Assembly: GCA_032622095.1 (NCBI GenBank)
Contig: CP136067.1
Span: forward strand, 57,451,899 to 57,515,898
Source of the DNA: Siphonodentalium dalli
Lineage: Eukaryota; Mollusca; Scaphopoda; Gadilida; Siphonodentaliidae
DNA: 64,000 bases
Reading direction: 5' to 3'
The position numbers and the translations under genes were made by a program. This document shows, piece after piece, positions 1 through 12,577 of this stretch. Each line of letters begins with the position of its first letter. The first letter of the stretch is position 1. Under the pieces are notes generated by a model. That model ran no database searches. It was not told the origin of the DNA and saw only the letters and a program-made list of their open reading frames with translations.

Positions 1-110
1 GGGATACCCTACAGGCGACATCCCTCATCCAAATATTGCCAAACTTAATGCGGATCTTCGGAGTGACCTAGATGAGAGCCATTAAATTTTTGCCAACAGG
101 ACACCCTGTC
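1..110 (+). repeat. Fragment of tandem-unit repeat family R1
   Basis: The bases resemble the R1 units further on: the 'cacatccctcatcc...accaaacttcatatggatcttcgg' stretch near 4470-4530 recurs here in diverged form. It is cut by the window edge. It is non-coding. Confidence 0.55.
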
Positions 111-703
111 GACATCGGAGATTAGATTCACTATCAATACCAAATCAGCTCTCCGATTCATATATTTTCTAAGCGGTTCACCCTTTGCCATTTATGGTGA
201 CCAATAACTAATTGTTTATTTTATGGTTCTCAATTGATGAGGCAATTGCCACATCGAGCTATGTTTGCCCATCTGGAGGTCTCGTCGGCACCGTTGATGA
301 TGTACGTTACAGTTTACACCAGTTAAGCAATTATGTCGCCCTTTCGAGGATGTTAATAGGTGTAATCCTCGGTGGTTGTTACAGGTCTATACTACATGTG
401 TATATATCAGATTTATGGAGACATGCACTCATTATGAGTGTTCTTTGCTTCAAATGTGCTTACTTCTGTCAGTGTGAACAAATTCTCATTTCTTATCGAA
501 ATGGCCACTGAGATATGCCTCTACTCAAGAGATCAAGCTTGAAAACCTCGTCCAGCGCAGAATGATGATCTTATCCATGAACTAACCACCTTGGCTGTAC
601 AGACATCCTTAAAGAGGAAGCCCTTTCACTTGGAGTTGGGAAGCATATCAGTCTCAACATGGGTTCAAATATTGACACAGAATTGATCTACCATTAGCTT
701 TAG
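111..703. other. No gene seen; A/T-rich spacer
   Basis: Only short open frames are present, the longest 99 codons at 212-511, with no recognisable domain or coding-like composition. Bases 110-140 weakly resemble 4060-4090 and suggest more decayed R1 DNA. Confidence 0.5.
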
Positions 704-2260
704 TTTTTAGCTCAACTTACTTTTGTAAGTTTGAGCTATTGCCATGGCTTGGTGTCCGTGTGTGCGTGTGTCCGTCAACAATTTCCTTTGGCGCGGGCTA
801 CAGGTCGTACCTTTGGTCTGATCTTTATGAAATTTTACATGAATGTTGACATTGACATGTAGCTGTGTAGATGGGAACGAGTCATTTTGGGGTCATTCGG
901 CCAAAAAACATGGCCGCTGGTGGCCATCTTGGATATCAAAATTCAATCCATTGGTGCGGGCTACAGGTCGTACTGTTCGTTTGATCATCATTAAATTTGT
1001 TATGGATGTTAATATTGACATGTAGATGGGAACGAGTCATTTTGGGGTCGTTCGGCCAAAAAACATGGCCGTCAGCAGCCATCTTGGATTTTACTCTTTG
1101 CATGACTAAATCATTTGGCGCAGGCTACAGGTCGTAGTTTTGATCGGAACTTCATGAAATTTGTCATGGATGTTAACAATGACATGTAGACGGGAACGAG
1201 TCATTTTGGGGTCATTCGGCCAAAAAATATGGCCGCTGGTGGCCATTTTGGATTTCAAAATTCAATCCATTGGCGCGGGCTACAGGTCGTGCTGTTCGTC
1301 TGATCATCATGAAATTTGTCATGGATGTTAATATTGACATGTAGATGGGAACGAGTGATTTTGGGGTTGTTCAGCCAAAAAACATGGCCGCCAGCAGCCA
1401 TCTTGGATTTTCTCTTTGCATGACTAAATTCTTTGGCGCGGGCTACAGGTTGTAGCTTTGGTCAGACCTTTATGAAATTTGCCATGAATATTCATATTGA
1501 CATGTATATGGGAACGAGTCATTTTGGGGTCATACGGCCAAAAAACATGGCCGCTGGCAGCCATCTTGGATTTCAAAATTCAATCCATTGGCACGGGCTA
1601 CAGGTCGTACTGTTTGTCTGATCATCATGATATTTATCATGGATGTTAATATTAACATGTAGATGGGATCGAGTCATTTTGGGGTCGTTTGGCTAAAAAA
1701 CATGTCTGCCAGCAGCCATATTGGATTTTACTCTTTGCATGAATAAATCCTTTGGTGCGGGCTACAGGTCGTAGCTTTGGTCGGAACTTCATGAAATTTG
1801 TCATGTACATGTATGTTAACAATGACATGTAGATGGGAAACGAGTCATTTTGGGGTCGTTCAGCCGAAAAACATGGCCGCCAGCAGCCATCTTGGATTTT
1901 ACTCTTTGCATGACTAACTCCATTGGCACAGGCTACAGGTCATACCTTTGATCAGATCATTATGAGATTTGTAAAGGCTGTAGATGGGAACAAGTCATTT
2001 TGGGGTAATTCGGAAAAAAACATGGCTGCCGGTGGCCATTTTAGAATTTACTCTTTGCATCAATAAATCCTTTGGTACACCATAATCACCACATCCCTGA
2101 TCCGATCATTATGAAACCTGTTATGAATGTTGATATTGACATGTACATCTAGTCTTACTTAGACATTTCAATTAGCACTTTTCCTATTCCTCCATTTACT
2201 GTCGACCATTAAATTATTCCCCTACCTAAGTTGAGATACAGTGTCATTGACACTTTCATT
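704..2260 (+). repeat. R1 repeat element, copy 1, with eight ~160-bp tandem units
   Basis: The element opens with TTTTTAGCTCAACTTA (about 704-719) and a GTCC/GTGT-rich stretch (762-780). The 'ggcgcgggctacaggtcgta' unit mark then recurs at about 790, 953, 1117, 1272, 1435, 1590, 1754 and 1925, a spacing of 155-171 bp. Each unit also carries 'gggaacgagtcattttgggg' and 'aaacatggccgc'. It closes with TAAGTTGAGATA (2227-2238), the inverse of the head, so the copy is bounded. A head, a GTCC tract and ~160-bp core repeats match the layout described for bivalve pearl-type (Helitron-related) elements. That assignment is inferred from layout only. Short open frames across the units are by-products of the repeat. 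Confidence 0.85.
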
Positions 2261-2907
2261 TCAAATTGATGCACATGCAATGACATACACATGTACCTAT
2301 GTGAGCTTGCCTAGTGTGTTTTATGCAAGTTTTTACTGAGTTGTATATTAAATAAATTTTAATTCCCCCACAATGTTAATATCTTGTCAACGATTCACCT
2401 CTATATTCAACAGGTTAAGATGGTGCCTTGCATAAATTAATTCCAATTGTCAAGAAAGCCGGGTGCCTGGGTAATGCTTTATTTTATTCAATTCAGGGAG
2501 CACTATGATTATATATGGAGTTACCTCCTGATGATCGGAATGCATTAATTAAAAGTCGACCATCTGAGTACTGAAGTGGCAGGTCATGCGCATCGATATG
2601 ATCTTTATTATATAACATACATCAGTCCTGAAACCCTTAGAATAGTCATTGGCGATTATAAAATTAATAAACACTATTTCAAACACTCCACTAAAATGAG
2701 TAGTGTATTTTTAGTGGTATTTATTCATTATAGTCGATGGTCGCATATTATCCATACATACATGTATGTTCGATTGAAAATATTAAGGTTGAGGACGACG
2801 CCATTCGCAAAACGTTCTCTCTTGGTTTCATCTTAGAAAAAAAAGTCGTTGCTTTTGTGCCTAATTAGTGGAATTTTTTTTGAAGGATATCCAATGGTCA
2901 GCTATCA
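2261..2907. other. No gene seen; A/T-rich spacer between R1 copies
   Basis: No exon, RNA gene or repeat boundary was recognised. An 86-codon frame at 2576-2836 has no recognisable content. Confidence 0.5.
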
Positions 2908-4027
2908 TTTTTAGCTCAACTTATTTTGTAAGTTTGAGCTATTGCCATGGGTTGGCGTCCATCGTCCGTCAACAATTTCCTTTGGCGCGGGCTACAGGTG
3001 GTATCTTTGGTCTGATATTTATGAAATTTGTTATGAATGTTGACTGGATGGGGAACAAGTCATTTTGGGATCACTGGTGGCCATCTTGGATTGTACTCTT
3101 TGCATCACTAAATCCTTTGAAACATCCCTGATCTGATCATCACCAAACTTCATATGGATCATCCGGGCGACCTCTAGATGGGAACGAGTCATTTTGGGGT
3201 CATTTGGCCAAAAAACATGGCCACCGTCAGCCTTCTTGGATTTTACTCTTTGCATCACTAAATACTTTCCTGCGGGCTACAGGTCGTATCTTTGGTTGGA
3301 TCTTTATGAAATTTGTCATGAATGTTGACATTGACATGTAGATGGGAACGAGTCATTTTGGGGTCATTCGGCCAAAAAACATGGCCGCTGGTGGCCATCT
3401 TGGATTTCAAATTTGAATCCATTGGCGCGGGCTACAGGCCGTACTGTTTGACTGATATCATAAAATTTGTCATGAATGTTGACATTTACATGTAGATGGG
3501 AACGGTTCCCGAGTCATTTTAGGATCAATCAGCCAAAAAACATGGCCGCTTGCAGCCATCTTGGAATTTACTCTTTGCATCACTAAATCCTTTGACACAT
3601 CCTACAGACCACATCCCTGATCTGATCATCACCAAACTTCATATGGATCATCGGGATGACCTCTTGATGGGAACGAGTCATTTTGGGGTCATTTGGCAAA
3701 AAAATATGGCCACTAATTGCCATTTTGGATTTTACTCTTTGTATGACTAAATATTTCTACAAAATCCATTAGCATGGGTTATAGACCGATCTGTTTGTTT
3801 GATCTTCATGAAATTTGTCATGGATGTTGACATGTAGATGGGAACGAGTCATTTTGGGGTCATTCCTAAAAAAAAACATGGGCGCTGGTGGCCATTTTAG
3901 AATTTACTCTTTGCATCACTAAATCCTTGGGCACACCCTACAGACCACATCCCTCCATTTACTGTCAACCATTAAATTTTTATTCCCCTACCTAAGTTGA
4001 GCTACAGTGTAATTGACACTTTCATTC
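2908..4027 (+). repeat. R1 repeat element, copy 2
   Basis: It has the same head as copy 1 (TTTTTAGCTCAACTTA, about 2908) and a GTCC tract near 2957-2970. Unit marks lie at about 2984, 3270 and 3424, followed by diverged units. The tail 'cctaagttgagctacag' (3991-4007) is shared with copy 1, as is the 75-bp stretch before it (compare 2187-2260 with 3950-4026). Both copies are on the plus strand. Confidence 0.85.
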
Positions 4028-4560
4028 TCTGTCCGGTACTAGTCCCAATTTGGATTCAATGACGACATCGGACATTAGATTCAAGATTCGATACGGTTGC
4101 AGAACTACTGATTCGCAGGGCCCCAGATGGGAGCTATCAGATATGAACAATTTTCGATGAAAACATGGCCACCGGCAGCCTCTTTGCATAACTGATTCCT
4201 GATTCCTTATATGATCATCACCAAACTTCATATGGATCTTCGAGATGACGTCTATATGGGAGCGATTTTTTCCCGAAATTCATTAAAAACATGGCAGCCA
4301 GCAGCCATCTCAGATTTCACATTTGAATTAACCGGCACACCCTGTAGCCTACATTTATCAGAGAATTGTTTTGAAAATTTACAATTATGTTTAGGAACAC
4401 CTTTTTATGGAAAACAGCCATCTTGGATTTTACTCTTTACTGCCATGGACTTTTTAAATCCGTTGGCACATTCTAAGACCACATCCCTCATCCAATTGTC
4501 ACCAAACTTCATATGGATCTTCGGGGTGACCACTAAATAGGAGCTATCTGGGTCAAACAT
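4028..4560 (+). repeat. Extra R1 units beyond copy 2
   Basis: Diverged R1 units continue after the copy 2 tail, with 'catcaccaaacttcatatgg' and 'cttggattttactcttt' repeated between about 4180 and 4540. They are probably remains of another copy. Confidence 0.65.
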
Positions 4561-4883
4561 TTGGAGCGTACCTAATGAGGTATCGGCTTCTGCATTAGCC
4601 TCGCTCCTCCATTAGCTCGATTGCATTTGGCTGGAGAAAAGTTAAAATCCTCCATTTGCCATATTGAGACGGCGCTTGGACAATATGTTTGCTACATATA
4701 GCAGCCAAGAGGTTAACAATACTGAAGAAAATTTACAGTATCCAGATCAAATTTGTATTGCATCAAGGTATTAACTATTTTATTTAATATTCGTGCAAGT
4801 ATACCTTTCTAAATGACATTGACATGGATACTAAATTGCTCCTCCATAACAGTACTAGTATATAGATCAATAGAATGTTAACT
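4561..4883. other. No gene seen
   Basis: A short imperfect inverted repeat of 'gcattagc/ctccattagctcgattgc' type lies at about 4585-4630. Nothing else was recognised. Confidence 0.4.
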
Positions 4884-4969
4884 GACATCCGTATGTGCCA
4901 TCATGACAAGTCATTCACATCGATCTAGACATCCTTATGTGCCATCATGACAAGTCATTCACATCGATC
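4884..4969 (+). repeat. 44-bp tandem duplication
   Basis: The segment starting 'gacatcc' at 4884 is repeated from 4928 with one or two changes; both copies contain 'tgccatcatgacaagtcatt'. No coding role is visible. Confidence 0.85.
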
Positions 4970-5974
4970 CACAAAAACAAACATGGTACAGATTTAGTAT
5001 GACACTGTTATTGAATCATTTTTTGTGTGAAATACAATATTGGGTTCTGCCTCTTGTATTGAATTTACAAAACGATTATATCCATATTCACCTATTATAT
5101 ATAGAGAATACATGTACCTACAGTTTTAGTTTGAATACTGAAATATCTCATGAGTTACTGAAAAGAAATGTAAGCCACAAGTGAAAATTCAATATTTATT
5201 TCCGGACACGAAAGATGTTTCAGGTATTCAAACAACAAGACAGTCAATGACTGTGGGTCGCTCACCAGACTGTAAGGACTGAGAAGACGGGGACTCTGAA
5301 GACTACAAGAGTCAGTACTTGACAAAATCACTTAAGACAAGTAGTTCTAAACATGGACATAGCTGGATGTTCTCAGATGAGCAGGGCTCTTCACCTTGAA
5401 ATTTCTAATTGCACATCACTGACAAATCTCCAACCTCTTACCTTTTAAAGATGACAACCATACCACAGTACTAAGTTCACAAAAATCCTTTTGTACATTC
5501 CTCTTAGGTTGAATTTTACGACTGGTACCAGTACTTCAAGCTCTCAAACATTTGAAAATTACCAATCTGGCACCCCTCATAAAGTTAAAATTTGTGGCCA
5601 ATTGGGTCCAACAGTTTAACCTGAAGTAGGAACATATGGACTGATGGTTTAAAAACATACATGTTAGAAAATCAAAAACCAAACTACGAGAACAATTCAA
5701 ACTTATTTTTGGTGTGAACATCTAATCTACAACTAATGTAGTATCAGGCATGAAATTTTTAACTGTTTAACTTTTGATCAAAGTAGGGGGTCAAATCTCC
5801 ACCCCTCTACACTCCCTCCCCATTGCCTCAAACATTGCCCCCACCCAGGCTGTCTAGAAATCAATATTATTATACCAATACCAAACAGCATAGAGAGTTA
5901 AATCTCTTATCTATGCCCCTATTAGAACAAATGTGAATCCTCATCTATGAGATCCATTCATCTAGTAATATCAA
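4970..5974. other. No gene seen; about 1 kb of unassigned sequence
   Basis: Frames are short on both strands and show no splice-flanked protein motif. It is taken as intergenic DNA downstream of TYMS. Confidence 0.5.
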
Positions 5975-6160
5975 TATATCCCCCAATTTTTCTTTGAAAA
6001 ATCAGGGTATGATTTCACCTGGATAAGTGGTGGTTAAGAAACTAATATTGGAACAGCCGAGTCTGTATTTAGTGTGTCTGACCTTTGCAGGTGAATTTAA
6101 TGACAGTATTCCGCAAGGTGGACTAACATCACTGAATTCACCCTCTGGGGACCTCATTTC
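5975..6160 (+). repeat. R4 foldback-type repeat fragment
   Basis: It shares 'ccccaatttttctttgaaaa', 'atctggataagtggtg' and 'gaattcaccctctggggacc' with 8025-8215 and with the R4 copies at 8.4 and 8.9 kb. Confidence 0.65.
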
Positions 6161-6437
6161 CTAAAAATCACCCCATTTGAAAAAATCTGAACCCCGGTCA
6201 GCCAAGGCCCCTCCATACCAAATATAAGCTATATAGGCCCAATGGTTCTTGAGAAAAAACTGTTTTTAAGAATTACTATGGAGGGAAAGAGTTATGGCCC
6301 TGGCTTCGCACCTACATGTATTTGATGTGATGAACTTAATTGAACAAATCTGATTGTTAGATACCTAGGGAACATGCACACTGAACTATATAAACACATT
6401 CCGTCTTTAATATGGAGAAGAAAACAATTGTTGATAG
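6161..6437 (+). repeat. R3 tandem-unit repeat, left part, interrupted by a hAT element
   Basis: It carries 'ccatttgaaaaaatctgaac', 'ccataccaaatataagct' and 'aagaattactatggagg', which recur at 14200-14580 and 37900-38200. It resumes after the inserted element at 7940 ('gatggatggatagacatc'). Confidence 0.7.
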
Positions 6438-7939
6438 CAGGGTTTCCGCCAGGCCGGCTGCGGGTCCGTCACACGGACCCATTCCCCCCGTCGGTCGTTG
6501 CATGAAATCCCGCTCATACACAAATAATTGACGTTATTAAAAACTTTTTCAGTCTTGTCTGTGTCGACAGGCTATATATCTACACTTATTTTCATTAATA
6601 TTGACAAAATGAAATCGACACAGTCCATCTCCCGAAAAAACAATAAGAAAGAGCGTGTCAAATAGCGACATTAGATACAGCATAATACATGTCGCAGTAA
6701 CATCAAAGAATGCTGGACTGTTGAGTGCGGATATTTTTGTGCACGGAATTCCATGGATGAAACTACTCACGCTCGAAGACCCCGTGCTATCGTACGATTA
6801 CATAATTGGATCAAAGAACACCCAATTGCTGAGTCGGGGGTATTTTTATTCACGTGATTTTCGTGTATGGATGAAACTACCCAATGTTGATCATTTATCT
6901 TATTGCTGTATTATCATTTGTTTTGAGTTTGATGTACCGGTAAGTGAAGTTCCTGAAAAATACATGTGATTCTCTACGCGTGTTGATTATTATGCGTATA
7001 TTGCCATGCATACTTAACAAAATCCCAAAGTGATTTATTTCACAATAATACGGAACCTGTCCCAAATCAGTCTTTATAGCGGGAATTCATAGTGAGAACA
7101 CCATTCATTTGAGCCATATTACATGCATGGAGGATAACACGAACACATACCCCCCCCCCCCCCAATAGATAAAGTCAAAGTACGCTCAATAATAGTTTTG
7201 TTAACCCCCCGCCTGGGCCCCAAGCACAATAATCAACGACGCACATGTTCGCATTTCCCGCCAAAATCTTGATTATATTTTATAAAACGTTGGCTAAAAC
7301 TCTGTTCTATAGCTGCGGTCATCAGTTGTTGGACTAATACAGACTATTGAACAAGCCATGCGTTCCGGGTGAAAAATTTCGCTACCATTCGTATTTCGCC
7401 GCTATAAATATCTCCTGCAGACAAACCCTGCAGTATGACTTCACCGCGCACGAATAGTTTTACGATTGCCAGAATATATAATCCTGTCAGTTTCATTTTC
7501 ACTGACGCTACCAGACGCTACTTGAAATTCTAAGAAATACTTTATTCAATTCTCCTTGCTATGTATTATTGGTCAATGCGTAGATGCTTTTCAGTGTTTA
7601 GATTCATTATACCTGTATAATCTTATTGTAAGTTATAAATTTGTAAACACTGTATTAAACTCGTAGCTCGTTCTTCAATCAGACGGCAGTCTTATACGTA
7701 CGTAATTAAATGACTAACTATTTGGATACCATCGACAGAATTAATGCACCCACGGAAATGATCGACTTGCATAATATACGTAGCTTTGGATTGCTTTGTG
7801 GGATACTCAGGTGCAAGGAAATGGCTTCTTTTCAGTGTTAAATATTTTTTTTCGCCCGATAGGACAAACCATGGTCGTCCCGTCGCGTTATGTGTTTCCC
7901 CAATACGGACTCATTAATTCCCCCCTGGCGGAAACCCTA
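6438..7939. mobile_element. hAT-type non-autonomous element, CAGGGTTTCCGCC family
   Basis: The ends are CAGGGTTTCCGCCAGG (from 6438) and its inverse CCTGGCGGAAACCCTA (to 7939). They are flanked by 'gttgatag' (6430-6437) and 'attgatag'/'ttgatag' (7939-7946), a duplication with seven clear matches. hAT elements make 8-bp duplications and often start CAGGG. No transposase domain is readable inside. A run of 14 C lies at 7150-7163. It is inserted into R3. Confidence 0.75.
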
Positions 7940-8020
7940 TTGATAGATGGATGGATAGACATCCCAACAGGCAGACGGATGGAAGCCTGACAGATAGAAG
8001 ACAAATTTAATCCAATATTT
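7940..8020 (+). repeat. R3 repeat, right part after the insertion
   Basis: 'ttgatagatggatggatagacatcccaac' type sequence with GATG/GACG repeats continues the R3 tail, which elsewhere ends in 'gacggacggacg'. Confidence 0.5.
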
Positions 8021-8024
8021 ACCC

Positions 8025-8215
8025 CCCAATTTTTCTTTGAAAATTAGTGGTATGATTCCATCTGGATAAGTGGTGATTAAGAAAATAATATGAAATGGCC
8101 AAGCCTGAATTTAGTATGTCTGACATTTGCAGAATTAGGTCCCCAAGATGTGGATTTAATGACAATATTCCGTAAAGCAGGCTAGAATCACCGAATTCAT
8201 CCTCAATCTGATTAG
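8025..8215 (+). repeat. R4 repeat fragment
   Basis: It is colinear with 5975-6160 ('ccccaatttttctttgaaaa', 'ctggataagtggtgattaag', 'gtatgtctgacatttgcaga'). Confidence 0.65.
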
Positions 8216-8346
8216 GCCTCAATGGTCAATAAAACCTAGGAACAGATTGAAGTCATACAGTCTGCAAATTAGGGGGACATTGAAACTGAACAGGTGGAAA
8301 AAAGTGACTAAAACAAACTGTCAATTTGATACTTAGGATACTTACC

Positions 8347-8490
8347 AGAAGATGAGGCCTAAGCAGAATTAGGTCCCTGGAGGGTGTATTTGGTGATGCT
8401 AGCATGCTGTATGGGGTAGCAACACTAAATTCACCATCTGGGGACCTCACTCTGTAAATGTCAGACACACTATTACCAGACTTGAAGAAA
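8347..8490 (+). repeat. R4 foldback repeat, copy a
   Basis: It begins 'agaagatgaggcctaagcag' and ends 'tgtcagacacactatt'. The inner part folds on itself: 'aggtccctggagggtg' pairs with 'caccatctggggacct'. Further copies start at 8897, at 31931 (inverted) and at 32141. Confidence 0.75.
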
Positions 8491-8896
8491 TCTAAGCCAT
8501 TCACAGTACCATTGAATGTCAGGGAAACCTATTATTCATCACCTAACCTTGAGAGCACCAGTTTATTTTTAAATTGCTACAGATATGTTTACATAAACTA
8601 GCCAGATGACATCTATTATTCTAATCTAAATTAATGACCTGTGTATTTGCAGATATATATGATTCTGTGGTGAGAAGAGGTATTAATTAAATTGAGAGGT
8701 GATATGGCTTGGAAGGGATGTTGGTTGATGGCAGAGTGGGGTGGGGTCTGGGCCATGTGGGAGGGGGTGGGTGGGGGGAGGGTGGAATGTTTCCATAATT
8801 TCATTAAAGAGTAAAGTTTCATAACTCTGCAGATGTTATAACAGTGTCACTTTTTTCCAATTTTATAACATGTTTAAAAAATATTTTTGTTATCCC
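8491..8896. other. No gene seen; G-rich tract
   Basis: A G-rich purine tract lies at about 8735-8790 ('gtgggagggggtgggtgggg'). Nothing else was recognised. Confidence 0.4.
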
Positions 8897-9040
8897 AGAA
8901 GATGAGGCCTAAGCAGAATTAGGTCCTGGAGGGTGTATTTGGTGATGCTAGCCTGCTGTACGGGGTAGCAACACTAATTTCAGCATCTGGGGACCTCATT
9001 CTGCAAATGTCAGACACACTATGTCCAGGCTTGAAGAAAT
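8897..9040 (+). repeat. R4 foldback repeat, copy b
   Basis: It is nearly the same as copy a, from 'agaagatgaggcctaagcag' to 'tgtcagacacactatg'. Confidence 0.75.
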
Positions 9041-9229
9041 GAACAATGGACTATTCCTATTTATTCTTGTAGAATAGGTGTTTAACTAATGTCATGTCAT
9101 GTAATGACAGATGGTAAACTAGCAAGCAAGCAGTCTTCAGCCAGTATCAGGTGTCCACACTGTGATAAATTGGCTTTTTCAATAATACAGGCTTCAGTGT
9201 TCTCTTAAAAATCATAGTGCATAGCAAAG

Positions 9230-9550
9230 AGGTGTGAATTATAAAGGGCCATAACTCTGTTAAAATATATCGGATCAAACCCATATTTGAACTTGATCTG
9301 TATATATGTGTCAAAAATTCATATACCAAATTTGGTGTCGATCAGATGAAAAACGTTTGAGTAATCCTGTCTTGGATGCATTCTATATAAAAACAAGAGT
9401 GGAAAGGGTTAAATAAACAATACCAAAATCCATACAGATGAAGAACGTGCTAAGAAAAATCTAGGTAAGAAATATGAGATGTGTCTAAAAAAAATTAATG
9501 GTCAAAATGCAAAAATTATAAATTTTTTGTTTTTAGAGTTATGTCCCTGG
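9230..9550 (+). repeat. R2/R3 tandem-unit repeat, left flank of a nested hAT element
   Basis: 'aaagggccataactctgtta', 'catatttgaacttgatctgt' and 'ataccaaatttggtg' match R2 units at 44-45 kb. The stretch ending 'gttatgtccctggctctgcc' reads directly into 14191 once the element at 9559-14182 is removed. Confidence 0.7.
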
Positions 9551-10038
9551 CTCTGCCCTAGGCTCCTGCGAATATTCGATATTCGATTCGAAAGTCAAAT
9601 TCGATTCGAATTCAAGTCGAAATTGCCAACTCAAAATTTCGAATATACTATGACGGAAAAGTAGGCTGTTTCAGAACAAGTACACATGTCGATCTTAGCT
9701 GTTTGTGGCATTTAATTCCAGAAAATTATGTATATATGCACATTATAATTCTTATTGTACATAGCCAACAATTAGCCACGATAGGACGACTAAATACGTC
9801 TGAATTAAATAGCTTTAAAATGGTAGCAAAAGCTAGCAGATAGCCAATGGACCGACGACGCGGTAAATTATAATAACTATGAGACTGGGCTACCGATAGC
9901 GTTATCCATCGTCTATTCGATTCCGCGTTATGTAATATGGGTGAGAATGTAAACAACACATGTTCCTGGTGTCGAAAAGTGCATTTTGGCACTGTTCTCT
10001 TTTGATGTTGACTTTTAGTTTCGGAGTTTTCTTTTACA

Positions 10039-10290
10039 ATGGACAAAATGTCGTCCATCATTCATGTTTATTTTAAACATGATAAAGCTGCACGTGTGAT
10101 GAATGCAATATGCATGGTGTATAAATCGCAAGCATCTGGGACAATGACCCATCTATGGAATCATCTGTTCAAGAAGCATCAACCAATACATGAAGAGTCT
10201 ACACTGCGACTGTTGTTGCGTCTTCAAGTTTATAACAACGGGTGTTTCCGAATGCCGATTTGCAATTTTGCATGTACATGCAAACTGTAG
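10039..10290 (+). pseudogene. BED zinc-finger exon remnant of a hAT transposase
   Basis: The 83-codon frame starts MDKMSSIIHVYFKHDKA. It ends its recognisable part with GTMTHLWNHLFKKHQ, which fits the histidine half (H-x4-H) of a BED zinc finger, the usual N-terminal DNA-binding domain of hAT transposases. The first half is damaged. Compared with the copy at 22375-22630, four bases (GGCA) are missing next to the cysteines, so this frame reads RVMNAICMVY where the other strand copy still reads GTCDKCN. A start codon and an open frame remain, but the metal site is broken and nothing of the RNase H-like core follows. It is a relic, not a working gene. The 111-codon frame on the opposite strand is a shadow. 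Confidence 0.65.
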
Positions 10291-12231
10291 AAATTTTGTG
10301 TGATTTTAGTTCGATAATCCGTTTAGTGGTAATATATTAATCGTTGTGATGGCCGCAAGGACGTTTTAATCTGCTTTGTTTTCTTGACAATTATAAATTG
10401 AAGTTAATAGTATGCTTTCACATAAAGGGTTGCTTTTTTTATTGAGCAGGTTTTCTGCCTATAAGATAGAGGGAACATACTATGATATGCTAAATCTTAC
10501 TCAGAATTACAGTTTGGTGGCTAGATATCCTACAAAAATTGCACCAATACTTTGCACTCCATTATTCTGCTAAAGGAGCTCTTATCAACCCTATTTTAAC
10601 AAGTTTTCAGTGGACACAGAAATTTTCTATTTTTTCACAGACTTGTTATTCATTACTCTTTTGAGGTTTCCACGTATCCACTGCATATTGTGTGAGAGAG
10701 ATCTAACATCTAGCAACTGTGAAAATTTCATGAGTCTATCATTGTTGGTTCTGGAGATATTCAGCATTATGCGTCACAGATTATATTCCGTCCAATCTTT
10801 TCCATGACCTCCTCATTCCAAATGCAGCATCACACAGTTACAAATTAAGGAAATATATAACCCATTTTGGTAGGCCTAATTCAGAACTTGAATGCAAATA
10901 CATTTAAACATATAATTTTGCTTGAGAGATGAACTGTTTAGATACTATCTGTCCTCGACTGTCAGGCTAAAACTTTCCGTCCAAATGTGTCCTCTCCAGA
11001 ACTATTGGAAAATTTTAATCTAATAGACAAGTAACTCAAAATGAATTTTTGGTTAGCCATAGCATCCCTATTCGATTAGCTTGACCAACCATTGCTAGCT
11101 GTTAGTTGGTTATTTTCCATGATATCTGTCAGATTGGTGTCCAAAACACATGTCCTCTCCAGAACCTATTTCATGACTGACATATTAAGAGCTATAGTTT
11201 TATGGAATTCATAGAAAATAATGTTTTATCCCACCAAGAAGGTGGATATGGCCCAGTAATCCTTATTTCTGGCCTCAATAAATAATTTCAGCACAATAAT
11301 CTAATGAAATCTTCTCCCAACCAGAAAATTCTAATTCAAATGAGGAGTTAAGTTGGACAAATGAAGGTCGATGTTGGTCCATATGATATGAGAGCATTAG
11401 CAAAATACATAGAAATAACTTACCTGGAGTATATGGCCTTATTACACTAATACGGGACTGTCATCTAACTGATGTCCAATATTATTATGATATAGTATAA
11501 AGTTCTGGAGAGGACACTTTTTTTGGACAATGATTGAATTGAGTGACGCAACCTTTTGTTCCTAACTCCCAATCAAGAATAATGTCACCCTTCTTAATTC
11601 TGAAAGCATGAGTGAGATGATCTATCCAATTTAGATGAATGATGATTATATGATTCATGATTATATGTGATTCAGTATTCCTCACTGTCACTCTATTCGC
11701 CAAGCCATATTTCCAAAATGAATTCTGAATTTGGAAATTTTATCCCAGGAAATTACCTCAGACAACTTGATAAGGTATCGTTGGACAGTATTTTACGAGT
11801 ATTTCTTAGACATTTTGGTGTGGTTGGGGGGTCACTAATTTGTCATGCCAAGAACGAGATGAGGTGCAAAGTGCCCAGTGGTTGCACACACAGACAACTC
11901 TACATCCAATCATGTTCTATGTAAATGCATCTGATACTTCAGGAAAGATTACCAACATTACATCACATGTTTTCGTGGCTGATGACTTAACCAACAACTG
12001 ATGTCATATATCATTATCTGAAGCTTTCTTATGGAAGTTATGCTGACCTGAAAAAACAATATGCAATCCAGCATGTGGATAAATTTTTTGACTGTTGTAC
12101 AGTACAAATCAAAAAGATCATTCTATTTTCTATCAAGAAGGCGATCTGAAAGTGAACTCACTATAAGCCATAACTATTTGGAGTCTCACAGGAAGAATGT
12201 TTCTGATGGTCTTGGTGCTATGGTTAATTAC

Positions 12232-12445
12232 CACAGGGGCTAGAACGTGCTACGATGTCCACCCCCGTTAGCATTGCCCCTATATGCCAATGCTATATGT
12301 GCCTGAGCACTTCATGTTAATAGTACTATACAGTATACAAAGGACTGTGTATAGTACTATTAACATGAAGCAGGCACGTATAGCATTGGCATATAGGGGA
12401 ATGCAAAAGGGTGGTGAACAGTGTAGCGCGTTACAGGCCCCTGTG
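12232..12445. mobile_element. Foldback MITE inside the 3.6-kb element
   Basis: Two ~100-bp arms pair almost fully: CACAGGGGC...CCTATATGCCAATGCTAT on the left and its inverse to GCCCCTGTG on the right, with 'ttaatagtactatac' near the centre (12316-12365). No clean duplication was seen at the edges. The CAGGGGC ends would suit a hAT-derived MITE. Confidence 0.75.
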
Positions 12446-12577
12446 ATTCAAATAACATTAAATACTTGAATTCTGACAGGAAATTCTTTTATGTGTTGAA
12501 ATAAACCGCGTGAAAATTTGTAGCATTAAGCCAGTTAAGGGAATCATGACCATGCACAATATTAAGGTTTTACATAT

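Noticed and set aside
704-4560. Regular ~160-bp repeats resembling a CRISPR array
   Set aside because: The whole unit is repeated and diverged, with no unique spacers. The context is eukaryotic.
6549-6969. Overlapping frames of 73 and 104 codons on opposite strands
   Set aside because: They lie inside the CAGGGTTTCCGCC hAT-type element and have no transposase or zinc-finger pattern.
9726-10061. 111-codon frame MMDDILSIVKENSETKS..., present again at 22608-22943
   Set aside because: It recurs only because the two hAT copies are inverted repeats of each other. It lies antisense to the BED-finger frame and has no protein features.
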